From Spirochaetales bacterium (GTDB lineage: Bacteria > Spirochaetota > Spirochaetia > Treponematales > Treponemataceae): a stretch of DNA of 64,000 nucleotides. Positions 1 to 8,752 of this stretch are shown here, in pieces. Location of the stretch: the NCBI GenBank assembly GCA_003246335.1, contig QKAR01000009.1, positions 1 through 64,000 of the forward strand. Reading direction: 5' to 3'. The notes beneath the pieces were generated by a model. The model was not told the origin of the DNA. It saw nothing but the letters and a program-made list of their open reading frames with translations, and made no database searches. Numbering within the stretch: the stretch's first letter is position 1; each line of letters starts with the position of its first letter. The position numbers and the translations under genes are program-made.

Positions 1-141
1 TTTTCCGGCGGCGGAAACAAAGGCTGCATAACTTTCGAGATCGCCCAAATGGTGACGGTCATTCCGATGCCCGTCGAGCAGCCGGTTTTTTTCGGCGCGC
101 GCGCCGGTTTCGCGCTCTGGGTAGATCCCTCGACGAAATAA
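1..141 (+). CDS. C-terminal fragment of an unrecognised protein
   Basis: The frame is open from base 1 to a TAA stop at 139-141, giving 46 residues that end ALWVDPSTK. The gene starts outside the window. The fragment has no motif I recognise; it is fairly hydrophobic and aromatic (PVFFGARAGFALW), which would suit a strand of a beta-rich or membrane protein, but this is only an impression. It is followed by a GC-rich hairpin and then the promoter of fusA, so it is a separate transcription unit. It could also be chance open frame, though its codon choice matches the neighbouring genes. Confidence 0.55.
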   Translation, partial: FSGGGNKGCITFEIAQMVTVIPMPVEQPVFFGARAGFALWVDPSTK

Positions 142-149
142 CGGTTTAT

Positions 150-177
150 CCCGCCGCGGGCTCGCTTCGCGGCGGGG
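150..177 (+). terminator. GC-rich hairpin after the first gene
   Basis: CCCGCCGCG at 150-158 pairs perfectly with CGCGGCGGG at 169-177. It lies 8 bases after the stop codon. There is no T-run behind it, so it is at best a weak or factor-assisted terminator. Confidence 0.4.
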
Positions 178-199
178 CATTCCTCAAAACGTCGCTCTC

Positions 200-228
200 T
201 TGAGAAAACCTCGGTAAACCGGTACTAT
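200..228 (+). promoter_or_regulatory. Sigma70-type promoter of fusA
   Basis: TTGAGA at 200-205 and TACTAT at 223-228 are separated by exactly 17 bases. Transcription would start near 235, leaving a short leader with the ribosome binding site GGAG at 248-251 before the ATG at 258. Confidence 0.7.
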
Positions 229-257
229 ACGGGACATACGCACACACGGAGTTTACC

Positions 258-2303
258 ATGTTAGACAAGATGAGAAATATCGGGATCATGGCGCACATCG
301 ACGCCGGAAAGACGACGACGACGGAGCGCATCCTTTTTTATACCGGAAAAATTCATAAAATCGGCGAGATCGACGACGGCGAGGCGACGATGGACTGGAT
401 GGCGCAGGAGCAGGAGCGCGGCATCACGATCCAGAGCGCCGCGACCACGGCGTACTGGCGCGACCACCAAATCAACATCATCGACACGCCCGGCCACGTC
501 GACTTTACCGCCGAGGTCGAGCGTTCATTGCGCGTACTCGACGGAGCGGTCGCCGTGCTCTGCGCGGTCGGCGGCGTTCAACCGCAAACCGAGACGGTCT
601 GGCGCCAGGCCGACCAGTACAAGGTCCCGCGCGTTTGCTTCATCAATAAAATGGACCGCGTCGGCGCCGACTACTTCGGCGCGATGAAGGACGTAACCGA
701 AAAATTCGGCGCGGCCTGCGTGCCGCTCCAAGTGCCGATGGGCGAGGGCGCGGACTTCGAGGGCGTCATCGACCTCATCGAGATGACCGAGATTCGCTGG
801 GATCTCGACACCGAAGGCGAGAAGTTCGCCGTTGCGCCGCTTACCGACGCCTGGCGCGCGCTCGCCGAGGAATGGCGCGAGAAAATGCTTGACGCGGTAT
901 CGGCGAAGTCCGACGAGATTACCGACCTCATCCTCGACGGCGCGGAAATCCCCCCCGCGCTCATTAAAAAAGAGATTCGCCGCGCGACGATCGCGCGCGA
1001 GTTCGTCCCGGTCCTGTGCGGCGCCTCTCGGCGCAACCAGGGCATTCAGCCGCTCATCGACGCGATCGTCGACTACTTGCCCGCGCCGGACGAAGTTCCC
1101 CCGGCGGTCGGCTTTCACGTTAAAAAGGAAAGCGAGGTCGACGTTCCCTGCAAGACCGACGGCGTACCGCTCGGGCTCGTGTTTAAAATCCAATACGACC
1201 GCGAGGCCGGCGCGCTTTGCTACGTGCGCATGTACTCGGGAAAGATCAAGACCGGCGACCAAATTTTCAACGTCGGCAAAAAAAAGCGCGAGCGCGTGAA
1301 TCGCATTTTGCGCATGCACTCGAACAAGAGCGACCCGATGGACTCGGTCGAGGCCGGCGACATCGCGGTGTTCATCGGCCTCAAGCTCGCGCAGACCGGC
1401 GATACCGTCGGGAGCGAGGGCATGCCGATTCTCCTCGAGAAGATGCATTTCCCCGTGCCCGTCATCTCGGTATCCATCGAGCCGAAAACCATGAGCGAGC
1501 GCGATAAGCTCAAGGAAACGCTCGAGATTCTCGCGCGCGAGGACCCGACGTTCACGAGCCGGGAGGACGGCGAGACGGGGCAGCTCATCATTTCCGGCAT
1601 GGGCGAGCTGCATCTCGACGTGCTCGTCACGCGCATGATCGACGACTTCAAGGTCGCCGCGCGCGTCGGAAATCCTCAAGTTACCTACCGCGAGTCGGTG
1701 ACGGCGACCGTCGAGCGCTCCGAAACGTTCAGCAAAACACTTGGCGGCAAGGACGTTACCGCCGGCGTGACGCTCCGCGTCGAGCAGCTCGCGCGCGGCA
1801 GCGGCAACCAATATCGCTCGGCGGTGAAGAAACCCGGCGTCCCGGACGAAATGTTCGACGCGATCGCCGACGCCATTAACGGCGCCTTCGCCTCCGGCAT
1901 TCAGTACGGCTACCCCTGCGCCGACGTGGGCGTTACGCTCATCGGCCTCGACTATAGCGAGCTTTCGTCCACGACGTTCGCATTCACTTCCGCCGCGGCT
2001 CTTTGCTTCGACGAGGCCTGCCGCGCGGCGGGGCCCGAGCTTCTCGAGCCGGTAATGAACGTGGACATTCTGTGCCCGAAAGATTTCGTCGGCGACGCGA
2101 TGAGCCAAATCACGCAGCGCGGCGGTCTCATCTCGAGTCTGGAATCGAAACCGTCCACCGAGGTCGTGCACGCCCAGGCGCCAATGGCGAAAATGTTCGG
2201 CTTCTCGACGTCGCTTCGTTCCGTCACCCAGGGGCGCGCGTCGTTCGGCATGACGTTCTCTCATTACGAAGTCAAAAAAGGCGGACTGGGAAACGCGTAT
2301 TGA
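258..2303 (+). CDS. fusA: Elongation factor G
   Basis: This cytoplasmic GTPase drives tRNA-mRNA translocation on the ribosome. At 681 aa it has normal EF-G length. The G domain shows the P-loop AHIDAGKT (residues 12-19), the switch II motif DTPGH (76-80) and the guanine-specificity motif NKMD (130-133). Domain II, an EF-G domain IV-like region and a C-terminal EF-G fold follow. The ATG at 258 has GGAG 6 bases upstream. Its own promoter and a strong terminator make it monocistronic, unlike the str operon arrangement (rpsL-rpsG-fusA-tuf). Spirochaetes often carry two EF-G paralogues; isolation from ribosomal protein genes suggests this may be the divergent one, but that needs a tree. Confidence 0.93.
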   Translation: MLDKMRNIGIMAHIDAGKTTTTERILFYTGKIHKIGEIDDGEATMDWMAQEQERGITIQSAATTAYWRDHQINIIDTPGHVDFTAEVERSLRVLDGAVAVLCAVGGVQPQTETVWRQADQYKVPRVCFINKMDRVGADYFGAMKDVTEKFGAACVPLQVPMGEGADFEGVIDLIEMTEIRWDLDTEGEKFAVAPLTDAWRALAEEWREKMLDAVSAKSDEITDLILDGAEIPPALIKKEIRRATIAREFVPVLCGASRRNQGIQPLIDAIVDYLPAPDEVPPAVGFHVKKESEVDVPCKTDGVPLGLVFKIQYDREAGALCYVRMYSGKIKTGDQIFNVGKKKRERVNRILRMHSNKSDPMDSVEAGDIAVFIGLKLAQTGDTVGSEGMPILLEKMHFPVPVISVSIEPKTMSERDKLKETLEILAREDPTFTSREDGETGQLIISGMGELHLDVLVTRMIDDFKVAARVGNPQVTYRESVTATVERSETFSKTLGGKDVTAGVTLRVEQLARGSGNQYRSAVKKPGVPDEMFDAIADAINGAFASGIQYGYPCADVGVTLIGLDYSELSSTTFAFTSAAALCFDEACRAAGPELLEPVMNVDILCPKDFVGDAMSQITQRGGLISSLESKPSTEVVHAQAPMAKMFGFSTSLRSVTQGRASFGMTFSHYEVKKGGLGNAY

Positions 2304-2367
2304 TTTCTAGCCCGGCGCGATTTTTTTTCCGCTGGTTAACAGTGTTTTTCTTTCCGTTTCAAACGAA

Positions 2368-2395
2368 AACCCGATTCCGCCGAATCGGGTTTTTT
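2368..2395 (+). terminator. Intrinsic terminator of fusA
   Basis: A 10-bp perfect stem (AACCCGATTC at 2368-2377 with GAATCGGGTT at 2382-2391) with a 4-base loop runs directly into a T-run. Confidence 0.85.
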
Positions 2396-2427
2396 CGTTA
2401 TTTTTTAAGTTAAAAAAGAACGGCGAA

Positions 2428-2456
2428 ATGGCAATTTAGGAAATCTTTCTTATACT
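2428..2456 (+). promoter_or_regulatory. Promoter of the MCP-like gene, leaderless spacing
   Basis: TATACT at 2451-2456 lies only 7 bases before the ATG at 2464, so the predicted transcript starts at or next to the start codon. The -35 region at 2428-2433 (ATGGCA) is weak. No Shine-Dalgarno sequence is present. Confidence 0.5.
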
Positions 2457-2463
2457 TTTACCT

Positions 2464-3804
2464 ATGGGAGCAATAAAAAAAATAACGGTAGCGGCGACGG
2501 TTTTCTCGATCGCGTCCGTCGCGTTTTTCCTTCTTTCGGGTTTTTCGCCCTTGTCGTTGCCGTTCGCGTGCATGGTGGCGAGTGGGTTGCTTTGCGCGGT
2601 CGCGACATGTATCCCCTGGGGGCAATCGCGATCGGTCGACGTTTCCGCGACCCCCGTCGACCCCGATCCCCCGCGCACGGGAGGTCTTTCCGACGTTCCC
2701 TCCCTGCTGAGTTCGCTTCGCGACGGCGTTCTTTCCGTGGAGCAGAACCGCGACGACTTTATGCGCTTTCCCGCGGTTTCCGAGATTTTCGCGTCATCGG
2801 ACGCACGAGAGCTCAACCAGAGAATCCGAGCGGCGGCGTCGCGCATTGATCGCGCGGAGCGGGTTCTCGGCGCGCTGTCCGACCGCGTGCTCACCGATAG
2901 CCTGATCCTGCTTCCGTTCGCCGACGCGATCGTCGCCTCCGTTCCGTCGAAAACCGAGGAGGCGACCATGACCGTGCTCGATAAATTCATGGTCGCCCGG
3001 GAGGCGTCCGCGGGCGCGGCCGAGTCCGCAAAAAAAATACGTGCGGAAATCGGCGAGGGGAGCGATCGCTCGGCGTCCTACGCCGCGAGCGTTTCGCGCG
3101 AGGCCATAAAGAAAGAGCGCGCGGCAATAAAGGAACTCGTCTCGTCGACGCAGGAAAACCGGACTCAACTGAGCCGCATGAGCGAGGAGATATCCGCGGG
3201 GCTCGATCTCCTCAAGAGCATTTCCGAAATCACGGAACGCGCGAAACTCATCGCCTTTAACATGTCGATCGAGGCCGCCCGCATCGGCGAAAAAGGAAAG
3301 GGCGTGAAGGTCATCATCGCCGAGCTTCATCGCCTTAACGACAGAACTTTCGAGTTTTCCCGCCAAGTCTCGGACCTCCTCAATGGCTTTCGTCAGCATA
3401 CGACGCGCCTGGTCGAGGCCGTTGAGGAAAAGTCCCTTTCCGTCGCCAAGGAAGTCGAGAAGGACATGGAGTCGACCGAGACGGCCGTCGAACGACTCAT
3501 AGAGGCGTCTTCGCGCACCGAGGCTTTCGCGAACGTAGTCGCGGGAACTTCCGAGGAGATCGATCGGGACCTCGACGGGGTTCTTGAGTCGATGCAGTTT
3601 CAGGACATAACGCGGCAAATGATCGAGGGCGCCGTGAATATTTTGCGGGAGCTGAGGAATACGCTGGACGATTGCCTTGAGCGAAATAACGTCGATATTG
3701 ACGTGAATAAAAAGAACGAGAGGTTTAGCGAGATTAGAAAGTCGTTATTGGATAATGCCAAGACGCAAGGCGAAAAAGACGCGATACTGGAGGTAAGGCT
3801 ATGA
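2464..3804 (+). CDS. Membrane-anchored MCP-like signalling protein
   Basis: This 446-aa protein has two hydrophobic segments near the N-terminus (about residues 7-26 and 30-50). A long, mostly helical, cytoplasmic part follows. Residues about 260-300 (FNMSIEAARIGEKGKG) resemble the signalling hairpin tip of methyl-accepting chemotaxis proteins, but are degenerate compared with canonical LALNAxIEAARAGE. Near the C-terminus SMQFQDITRQ recalls soluble receptors and CheZ-like helices. There is no HAMP or obvious periplasmic sensor domain. It overlaps cheY by ATGA (3801-3804), so the two are translationally coupled. It probably docks into the chemoreceptor array or feeds the adjacent CheY. The sequence before the ATG carries a -10 box but no ribosome binding site. 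Confidence 0.75.
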   Translation: MGAIKKITVAATVFSIASVAFFLLSGFSPLSLPFACMVASGLLCAVATCIPWGQSRSVDVSATPVDPDPPRTGGLSDVPSLLSSLRDGVLSVEQNRDDFMRFPAVSEIFASSDARELNQRIRAAASRIDRAERVLGALSDRVLTDSLILLPFADAIVASVPSKTEEATMTVLDKFMVAREASAGAAESAKKIRAEIGEGSDRSASYAASVSREAIKKERAAIKELVSSTQENRTQLSRMSEEISAGLDLLKSISEITERAKLIAFNMSIEAARIGEKGKGVKVIIAELHRLNDRTFEFSRQVSDLLNGFRQHTTRLVEAVEEKSLSVAKEVEKDMESTETAVERLIEASSRTEAFANVVAGTSEEIDRDLDGVLESMQFQDITRQMIEGAVNILRELRNTLDDCLERNNVDIDVNKKNERFSEIRKSLLDNAKTQGEKDAILEVRL

Positions 3805-4157
3805 AGTTTCTTTCTGTGGACGATTCATCAACGATGCGGAAAATCGTGTCTCTCGCGCTTAAGGGGGCGGGACACACGGTTGACGAGGCCGAGAACGGAA
3901 AGCAGGCGCTCGAGAAGCTTAAGGGGATTTCCGTCGACTGCATCCTTCTCGACATCAATATGCCGGAAATGAACGGAATTGAATTCCTTCGCGCGCGAAA
4001 ATCCGTTCCCTCGATCGCGAACGTTCCCGTTTTCGTGCTGACGACTCAGGACGAGGAAGCTCTGCGCAACGAGGCTATCTCGCTCGGAGCGAAGGGCTTC
4101 ATCGTGAAGCCCTTTCAAAAGGAAGCGTTGCTTTCCGTCGTTAATAGCGGTATCTAA
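3801..4157 (+). CDS. cheY: CheY-like single-domain response regulator
   Basis: The whole 118-aa protein is a receiver domain. The acidic pocket is D7-D8, the phospho-acceptor is D51 in LLDINMPEMNG, the conserved Thr lies at 81/82 and the Lys in VKPF near 103. GGAGG at 3789-3793 precedes the ATG, which overlaps the stop of the MCP-like gene. It converges with the minus-strand cheX and their ends overlap by 17 bases. It is expected to receive phosphate from CheA of the adjacent operon and act on the flagellar motor or another output. Confidence 0.88.
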   Translation: MKFLSVDDSSTMRKIVSLALKGAGHTVDEAENGKQALEKLKGISVDCILLDINMPEMNGIEFLRARKSVPSIANVPVFVLTTQDEEALRNEAISLGAKGFIVKPFQKEALLSVVNSGI

Positions 4158-4638
4158 CCGATGTAAGCGTCGCGGTAAGGGATTTCCCTTCCGCGTCGAG
4201 AACGACGCGCGCGGCCGTTTGACCAATCGGCGATTCGGCGATATACAGAAGACGAGGCAGTTCCAGCTGGATGGTCGTGTCTGAGCCAAAATATGACGAC
4301 AGGAACGAACCCGTGATTACGTTCAGCATCTCGAGAATTGAATCATCCGCCAATTTTTTTTGCTCGCTGATCGGAACGTCGCTGAAGAGCGTGTCGATGA
4401 TCCGATCCCTAATTGCTATATCCATTACGAGCTCGACCCGGCAGGATAACGGCATGAGAATGTCGATGATCGCGCAGCGTTTATCGTCGGGTACTGGCGT
4501 CCCGGGCCTAATAAACGGCTCAAGGCCGCTTTCCGTCGAAACCTTGGTAGCGTCGATGAACGACATTCCCGCGAACGCCGATATAACAGATTCCGCGAGC
4601 AGGTCAGCCGCTTTCGTCCCTTCAAGGAATTCCGTCAT
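4141..4638 (-). CDS. cheX: CheX/CheC-family CheY-P phosphatase
   Basis: This 165-aa protein has the length and layout of CheX, which dephosphorylates CheY-P in spirochaetes (they lack CheZ). The catalytic E-x2-N signature is seen in DDSILEMLNVITG near residues 100-112. It is the last gene of the minus-strand operon and overlaps the preceding cheY-like gene by 4 bases (4635-4638). Family membership rests on this motif, the size and the context; overall similarity to CheX is modest. Confidence 0.75.
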   Translation of the reverse strand: MTEFLEGTKAADLLAESVISAFAGMSFIDATKVSTESGLEPFIRPGTPVPDDKRCAIIDILMPLSCRVELVMDIAIRDRIIDTLFSDVPISEQKKLADDSILEMLNVITGSFLSSYFGSDTTIQLELPRLLYIAESPIGQTAARVVLDAEGKSLTATLTSVRYRY

Positions 4639-5015
4639 TGTGAACCTCCGAGCGCTTTCGTAATTTTTTCCGGCGATACCGGCTTTTTTATCACGCTAAT
4701 TACCCCAAGCGTTTTCATCTCGCTCTCGACCGTCGCGTCCGCGATGCTCGAAGTGATGACGATGGGAATTTGCGACGTGTCCCGTTTATTCTTCAATAGG
4801 CGAACGAAAGTTTGCCCGTCCATTTTCGGCATGTTGATGTCCGAGACGATCAAGTCGACGGTTCGTTCCCCGTCCAGCACCGTTAGCGCGTCGATGCCGT
4901 TCTCGGCGTTCAGGAATTCGTCCGCCTCGACCCCCGCCATCTCGATGCACCGTTGGATTATCATACGCGAGGTCGTTGAGTCGTCGACGATCAATACGGA
5001 TCTGAAATGTTGCAT
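4635..5015 (-). CDS. cheY: CheY-like response regulator
   Basis: A 126-aa receiver domain with D11-D12, phospho-acceptor D59 in VSDINMPKMDG and the Lys of KKPVSP. The ATG at 5015 is chosen because AGGAGA lies just upstream and because the domain begins there; the open frame continues further upstream only as read-through. The gene starts 11 bases after cheD and overlaps cheX. It is the natural diffusible output of the CheA encoded upstream, with CheX to remove the phosphate. Confidence 0.9.
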   Translation of the reverse strand: MQHFRSVLIVDDSTTSRMIIQRCIEMAGVEADEFLNAENGIDALTVLDGERTVDLIVSDINMPKMDGQTFVRLLKNKRDTSQIPIVITSSIADATVESEMKTLGVISVIKKPVSPEKITKALGGSQ

Positions 5016-5026
5016 GGTTTCGTCTC

Positions 5027-5506
5027 CTAAATATCCCACTGTTTGCTGCCCGACGAGATGGTCGTCGTTCCGTCGACGACCCGCACCGCGACCGTTCTGC
5101 TTATTTCGCCGCCGGTGTCCTCGGCGATTGCCCCGAGGGAGCTTCGCCAAAGTATGCGCTTTGCGGCCAAAAGATTCCTTTTCCCGATGTCGAAAATACC
5201 CTTGTCGTCCATCACCGCTGCGCCCCCGGCGAGCTTCACCCGGACGTGCGCCCGCACCGTGCCTCGGCGCTTCATTTCCTCGATCATGAGCGGCAAGCCC
5301 GTGTCCGCGAAATAGCCGGGAAGCTCCCTCGATTTATTAACGTCTATGCTGGAGTCGGGGAGGGCAATGTGTATAAGCCCCGCGATCCCGAGTTTTACGT
5401 CCAAGACGATGACCGCGACGCAGGATCCGAGCGCGTACGTCTTGAGCACGTCGTCGGGGTCCGAGGAAACGGCCCACTCACCGATACCGATGTTAACTAC
5501 GCCCAT
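5027..5506 (-). CDS. cheD: Chemoreceptor glutamine deamidase CheD
   Basis: CheD deamidates receptor glutamines and in other bacteria also modulates CheC. The catalytic residues expected from Thermotoga CheD line up: T23 and C29 in TYALGSCVAV, and H46 in GLIHIALPDS. The length of 159 aa is normal. It overlaps cheB by 14 bases. Together with CheR and CheB in the same operon it gives a complete receptor-adaptation set. Confidence 0.9.
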   Translation of the reverse strand: MGVVNIGIGEWAVSSDPDDVLKTYALGSCVAVIVLDVKLGIAGLIHIALPDSSIDVNKSRELPGYFADTGLPLMIEEMKRRGTVRAHVRVKLAGGAAVMDDKGIFDIGKRNLLAAKRILWRSSLGAIAEDTGGEISRTVAVRVVDGTTTISSGSKQWDI

Positions 5507-6572
5507 ACGTCACTCCTGTAGAGGGTTTTCTCTCAAGGCACGAAAGAATGGCGCCCGCGATTCCCTCGATTGGCACAAGCCGCTCTGCGGCGCCGTTTTC
5601 CCACGCTTCCTTCGGCATTCCGAAAACGACGGAGCTGTCCTCATCCTGCGCGAGGCATCGAGCGCCGCGTTTTCGCATTGCGAGCAAGCCGTTCGCGCCG
5701 TCGCGCCCCATTCCTGTCAACAGGCATCCTACCGCGCGGTCTCCCGCGTGTTGCGCGACGGATTCGAAAAGAACATCCACCGAGGGGCAATGACCGGAAA
5801 CTTTTTCGCCGTTTCGGCAGCGGATTTTCCATGATCCGGGATTGCCCTCGACCGTGCATTGCAGTCCGCCCGGCGCGATGTATAACGTGCCCTGCGCTAT
5901 GGGGTCTCCATCTTTTGCCTCCAATACGGTGACCTCGGAAATCTTGTCGAGGGATTCCGCGAACAGGCGCGTGAAAACCGGTGGCATGTGCTGAACGACG
6001 ACGCCGCCGGGCGCGTCTTTCGGCAAACGAGGGATTATCGCGTTCAGGGCCGCCGTCCCGCCGGTTGAGGCGCCTATTGCGATAATCCGATTCTCAGAAT
6101 CCGCCTCGCGGCGTATGCGCTCAACCTTCGCGATCGTTTGTTTTGTCGGTATCTTCGCGACGTTTGCTTGCGCCGCCGCGAATACGCGGTCGGCAAGTTC
6201 CGCGATCATTGCCTCGACTCCGCCGAAATCGCGCGCGTTGGGCTTTGAAACGACGTCGATCGCGCCCGCTCGCATTGCCTCAAAAGCTCGCATAGATCCT
6301 TTTTCGGCAGTGGACGATACGATGACGACCGGTATGGGATACTGCGCCATCAGTTTTTTCAAGAAAGAGATACCGTCAAGCTTCGGCATTTCAATGTCGA
6401 GCGTCACGACGTCGGGTCTGAGGAAGACGATTTTATCCCGCGCAGAGTACGCGTCGGTTGCCTTGCCCACGACTTCGATTCGCGGGTCGGCGGAAAGTCC
6501 TCTCTCGAGTAAATCCCTCGCGAGGGCAGAATCGTCGACGATAAGAACTTTAGGTCTTGATTCCGTCATCAT
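5493..6572 (-). CDS. cheB: Protein-glutamate methylesterase CheB
   Basis: This 359-aa protein has an N-terminal receiver domain (phospho-acceptor D59 in TLDIEMPKLDG) and a C-terminal methylesterase domain. The catalytic triad is S169 (AIGASTGGT), H195 (VQHMPP) and D291 (GMGRDGANG). It removes methyl groups from receptors once phosphorylated by CheA. It overlaps the upstream unknown gene by 4 bases and cheD by 14. Confidence 0.94.
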   Translation of the reverse strand: MMTESRPKVLIVDDSALARDLLERGLSADPRIEVVGKATDAYSARDKIVFLRPDVVTLDIEMPKLDGISFLKKLMAQYPIPVVIVSSTAEKGSMRAFEAMRAGAIDVVSKPNARDFGGVEAMIAELADRVFAAAQANVAKIPTKQTIAKVERIRREADSENRIIAIGASTGGTAALNAIIPRLPKDAPGGVVVQHMPPVFTRLFAESLDKISEVTVLEAKDGDPIAQGTLYIAPGGLQCTVEGNPGSWKIRCRNGEKVSGHCPSVDVLFESVAQHAGDRAVGCLLTGMGRDGANGLLAMRKRGARCLAQDEDSSVVFGMPKEAWENGAAERLVPIEGIAGAILSCLERKPSTGVTYGRS

Positions 6573-7126
6573 TCCTTGGCCCTCCCTAACCTCTTAACGT
6601 CGGTTCCATCGACAAGCAATAGCGTATCGTCCTCGAATCTCGCTTCGAAGGCCATCCACTCGGACTGGGCGGGCAACTCTCGCGTATTGGGCGTCGCGCC
6701 AGCCTCGGTGAGGCTTTGGTACCCGAGTATCGGAAGGACCGCGATCGATTCGTCGCGCAATTCGTAGAGAAAGGCGAGCCGTAAACGGTATTCGAATCGA
6801 ATTGGCTCAGTATGGCCCTCGGGAAGAACGTCCGCCGCGATATCGACGCGTTTAACGCAGACGTCTTTCATGAATTGAAACGTGGCCTCGTATTCCTCTC
6901 TTGCGTGGTTGCCCTCGCCGAATCGTTCGTCCGCGAACCAGTCCACGAACGGGAAGCCGCTGACCGTATGCTCAATTACGTGCCATAATCCCGAAAGGTG
7001 CCGTTGTCGTCTCGCGCCGTAGGACGCGGAAAATTCATATTCGCTTCGGCTTTCGTCCGAGCCTATATTCGAGGATATGCTCTCCGCCATGCGGGTTAGT
7101 CTGTCGGTCGCCATATTCGTCTTCAT
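6569..7126 (-). CDS. Unknown 185-aa protein inside the chemosensory operon
   Basis: I do not recognise a family. The ATG at 7126 overlaps the parA stop (ATGA at 7123-7126), so I prefer it to the longer open frame that would run through parA. The protein has no signal peptide or membrane segment. It starts with a polar helix-prone stretch and has a mixed beta-rich second half (about residues 105-180) ending in VKRLGRAKE. It sits between a ParA-like ATPase and CheB with 4-base overlaps on both sides, so its product is probably stoichiometric with them. By analogy with ParC-ParP it could be the partner of the ATPase, but no ParP-like AIF domain is visible. Confidence 0.75.
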   Translation of the reverse strand: MKTNMATDRLTRMAESISSNIGSDESRSEYEFSASYGARRQRHLSGLWHVIEHTVSGFPFVDWFADERFGEGNHAREEYEATFQFMKDVCVKRVDIAADVLPEGHTEPIRFEYRLRLAFLYELRDESIAVLPILGYQSLTEAGATPNTRELPAQSEWMAFEARFEDDTLLLVDGTDVKRLGRAKE

Positions 7127-7908
7127 TGGAGTTCCAAAAATCCTTTGTCGATGACTCGCGCGTAATCCCTCGCGGCGTAGCTTGAGGGGCCGCATTCCCA
7201 AATCGTTCGCGATTTCTCGAGGGAGCGGGATAAATATTCTGATTTGCATATCTCGAATATCGGGATGCTGAACGTCGAAAAAACGTTACGATACGTATTC
7301 ACCCGGTTGAGCCTATTTTCCGCCTTCGTGAAGATGAGCGAGTGAATCAGGATTTCTTTCCCCGCTTCGTCGGCGCATTCCTTAACCTCGGAAAGTACTG
7401 CCTCCAATCCTGATACTGAAAAAAGCTGAAACTCAAGGGGAATGATTACCGCGTCGCTCGCTGCGATTAAAAGTCTCTCAAGCCGGCTGTTTGAGGGCGA
7501 CGTGTCGATTAGGACCCAATCGTACCGAATCCTCACGGAAGATATGAAGTCCGCGAAGGGTTTCGCCGAGCGCGAGATATCGTCGTCGTCAAGCTCAATG
7601 CGAAGGTTCCTGTTTCGCGCAGGGATAACGTCTAGGTTTCGCCGAACCCGTTTGTGCAAAAAATCGGGTAATCGAATCGGCGTACCCCGGAGGAACGCGG
7701 CGAGGAGATCCCCGAAGTCGAGTTTGCTTTCTGGACCGAAAAAGAGGCTGAGGTTACCCTGAGGGTCGCCGTCGATCACCAACACCCGTTCGCCTCGCTT
7801 GGCGAGGCCCGCGGCGATCTGTATCACGCTCGAGGTTTTTCCGACGCCGCCTTTTTGGTTCGCGACGGCGACGACGCTCAGTCCCCTATCACGCAAGCTC
7901 GCGGACAT
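7123..7908 (-). CDS. ParA/MinD-type ATPase, candidate array-positioning ParC
   Basis: A 261-aa deviant-Walker ATPase: KGGVGKTSS (residues 19-27) is the Walker A motif with the signature lysine, DGDPQG follows at about 46-51, and VLIDTSPS is Walker B. Plasmid and chromosome ParA proteins use this fold to segregate DNA. When encoded inside chemotaxis operons (Vibrio ParC, Rhodobacter PpfA) the relatives place chemoreceptor clusters. No ParB or parS-like gene is nearby, while it overlaps cheR by 20 bases and the next gene by 4, so an array-positioning role is the better inference. Confidence 0.85.
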   Translation of the reverse strand: MSASLRDRGLSVVAVANQKGGVGKTSSVIQIAAGLAKRGERVLVIDGDPQGNLSLFFGPESKLDFGDLLAAFLRGTPIRLPDFLHKRVRRNLDVIPARNRNLRIELDDDDISRSAKPFADFISSVRIRYDWVLIDTSPSNSRLERLLIAASDAVIIPLEFQLFSVSGLEAVLSEVKECADEAGKEILIHSLIFTKAENRLNRVNTYRNVFSTFSIPIFEICKSEYLSRSLEKSRTIWECGPSSYAARDYARVIDKGFLELQ

Positions 7909-8752
7909 TTGCCGATACCCCCTTGCGGTAAATCGCCGGTTTCACGTACTCAAAGGGGCTTTCGTCCCTTTTCAGCGATTCGGAGTGCCCGATGAAGAAA
8001 TATCCGCCGGGCTTAACGCACCGGTAAATCGCGTCGACGACTTTTTTCCTCGATTTCTGGTCAAAGTAAATCATGACGTTCCTGCAAAAAACCACGTCGA
8101 ACAGGCCTTTCATGGGGAAAGGAGCATCCATTAAGTTGAGCCTTTTGAAGAGAACCATTGCCTTAATCGCCGTCGAGACGGCGTAGGTATCATCGTCGAT
8201 TTTATCGAAATATCCTTTACGATAGTTCGGAGGGAGATCGGAAACCTTCGAGCCGGAATATTCCCCGAGCTTCGCTTCCCCAAGCACCGAAACCGAGATG
8301 TCCGTCGCCAAGAGGCCATGGTCGACCGAGTCGATGCGCCCCTTGTAATATTCCCGCAACAGCATGGCGATTGAATAGACTTCTTCGCCTGACGCGCAGC
8401 CAGCGCTCCATATCCTTAACGGGTACTGACGGGGAGCTCCCATTTTTTCTTCAAGTCGCGGCAGAATTTCGCTTTGAAGAAAATCGAAATGCTCCCGCTC
8501 CCTAAAGAAAAAAGTATGGTTCGTCGTGATCCTATTTATCAGCTCGGTAAGCTCGCCTCCCGTCTTATCCGCGTCGAGGAATTTCACGTATTCCGCGAAC
8601 GAGCTCAACCCGAGCTGGCTCAATCGTTTCGTAAGCCGCCCTGCGACGAGCACCCTTTTTTGCTCGCCCAGGGAAATGCCGCAGCGATCGTACATGACCG
8701 AGGCGATGTATTTGAATTCCTTGTCCCCTATACCGAGCATTTCTCCCGTCAT
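7889..8752 (-). CDS. cheR: Chemoreceptor methyltransferase CheR
   Basis: This 287-aa enzyme transfers methyl groups from S-adenosylmethionine to receptor glutamates. The N-terminal helical domain ends with TTNHTFFFRE (about 76-85). The SAM-binding motif is IWSAGCASGEE (114-124), and DVVFCRNVMIYFD lies near residues 215-230. It overlaps cheW by 4 bases and parA by 20. The MCP encoded upstream ends in NFGKF, a plausible tether for CheR. Confidence 0.94.
   Translation of the reverse strand: MTGEMLGIGDKEFKYIASVMYDRCGISLGEQKRVLVAGRLTKRLSQLGLSSFAEYVKFLDADKTGGELTELINRITTNHTFFFREREHFDFLQSEILPRLEEKMGAPRQYPLRIWSAGCASGEEVYSIAMLLREYYKGRIDSVDHGLLATDISVSVLGEAKLGEYSGSKVSDLPPNYRKGYFDKIDDDTYAVSTAIKAMVLFKRLNLMDAPFPMKGLFDVVFCRNVMIYFDQKSRKKVVDAIYRCVKPGGYFFIGHSESLKRDESPFEYVKPAIYRKGVSANVRELA

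Noticed and set aside
525..2264. 579-codon open frame antisense to fusA
   Set aside because: High-GC shadow: codon positions mirror fusA, the sequence is Arg/Glu/His-rich with no motif, and fusA is certain.
7123..7908. Plasmid partition or replication-origin locus
   Set aside because: The ParA-like gene has no ParB or parS neighbour and is translationally coupled to che genes.
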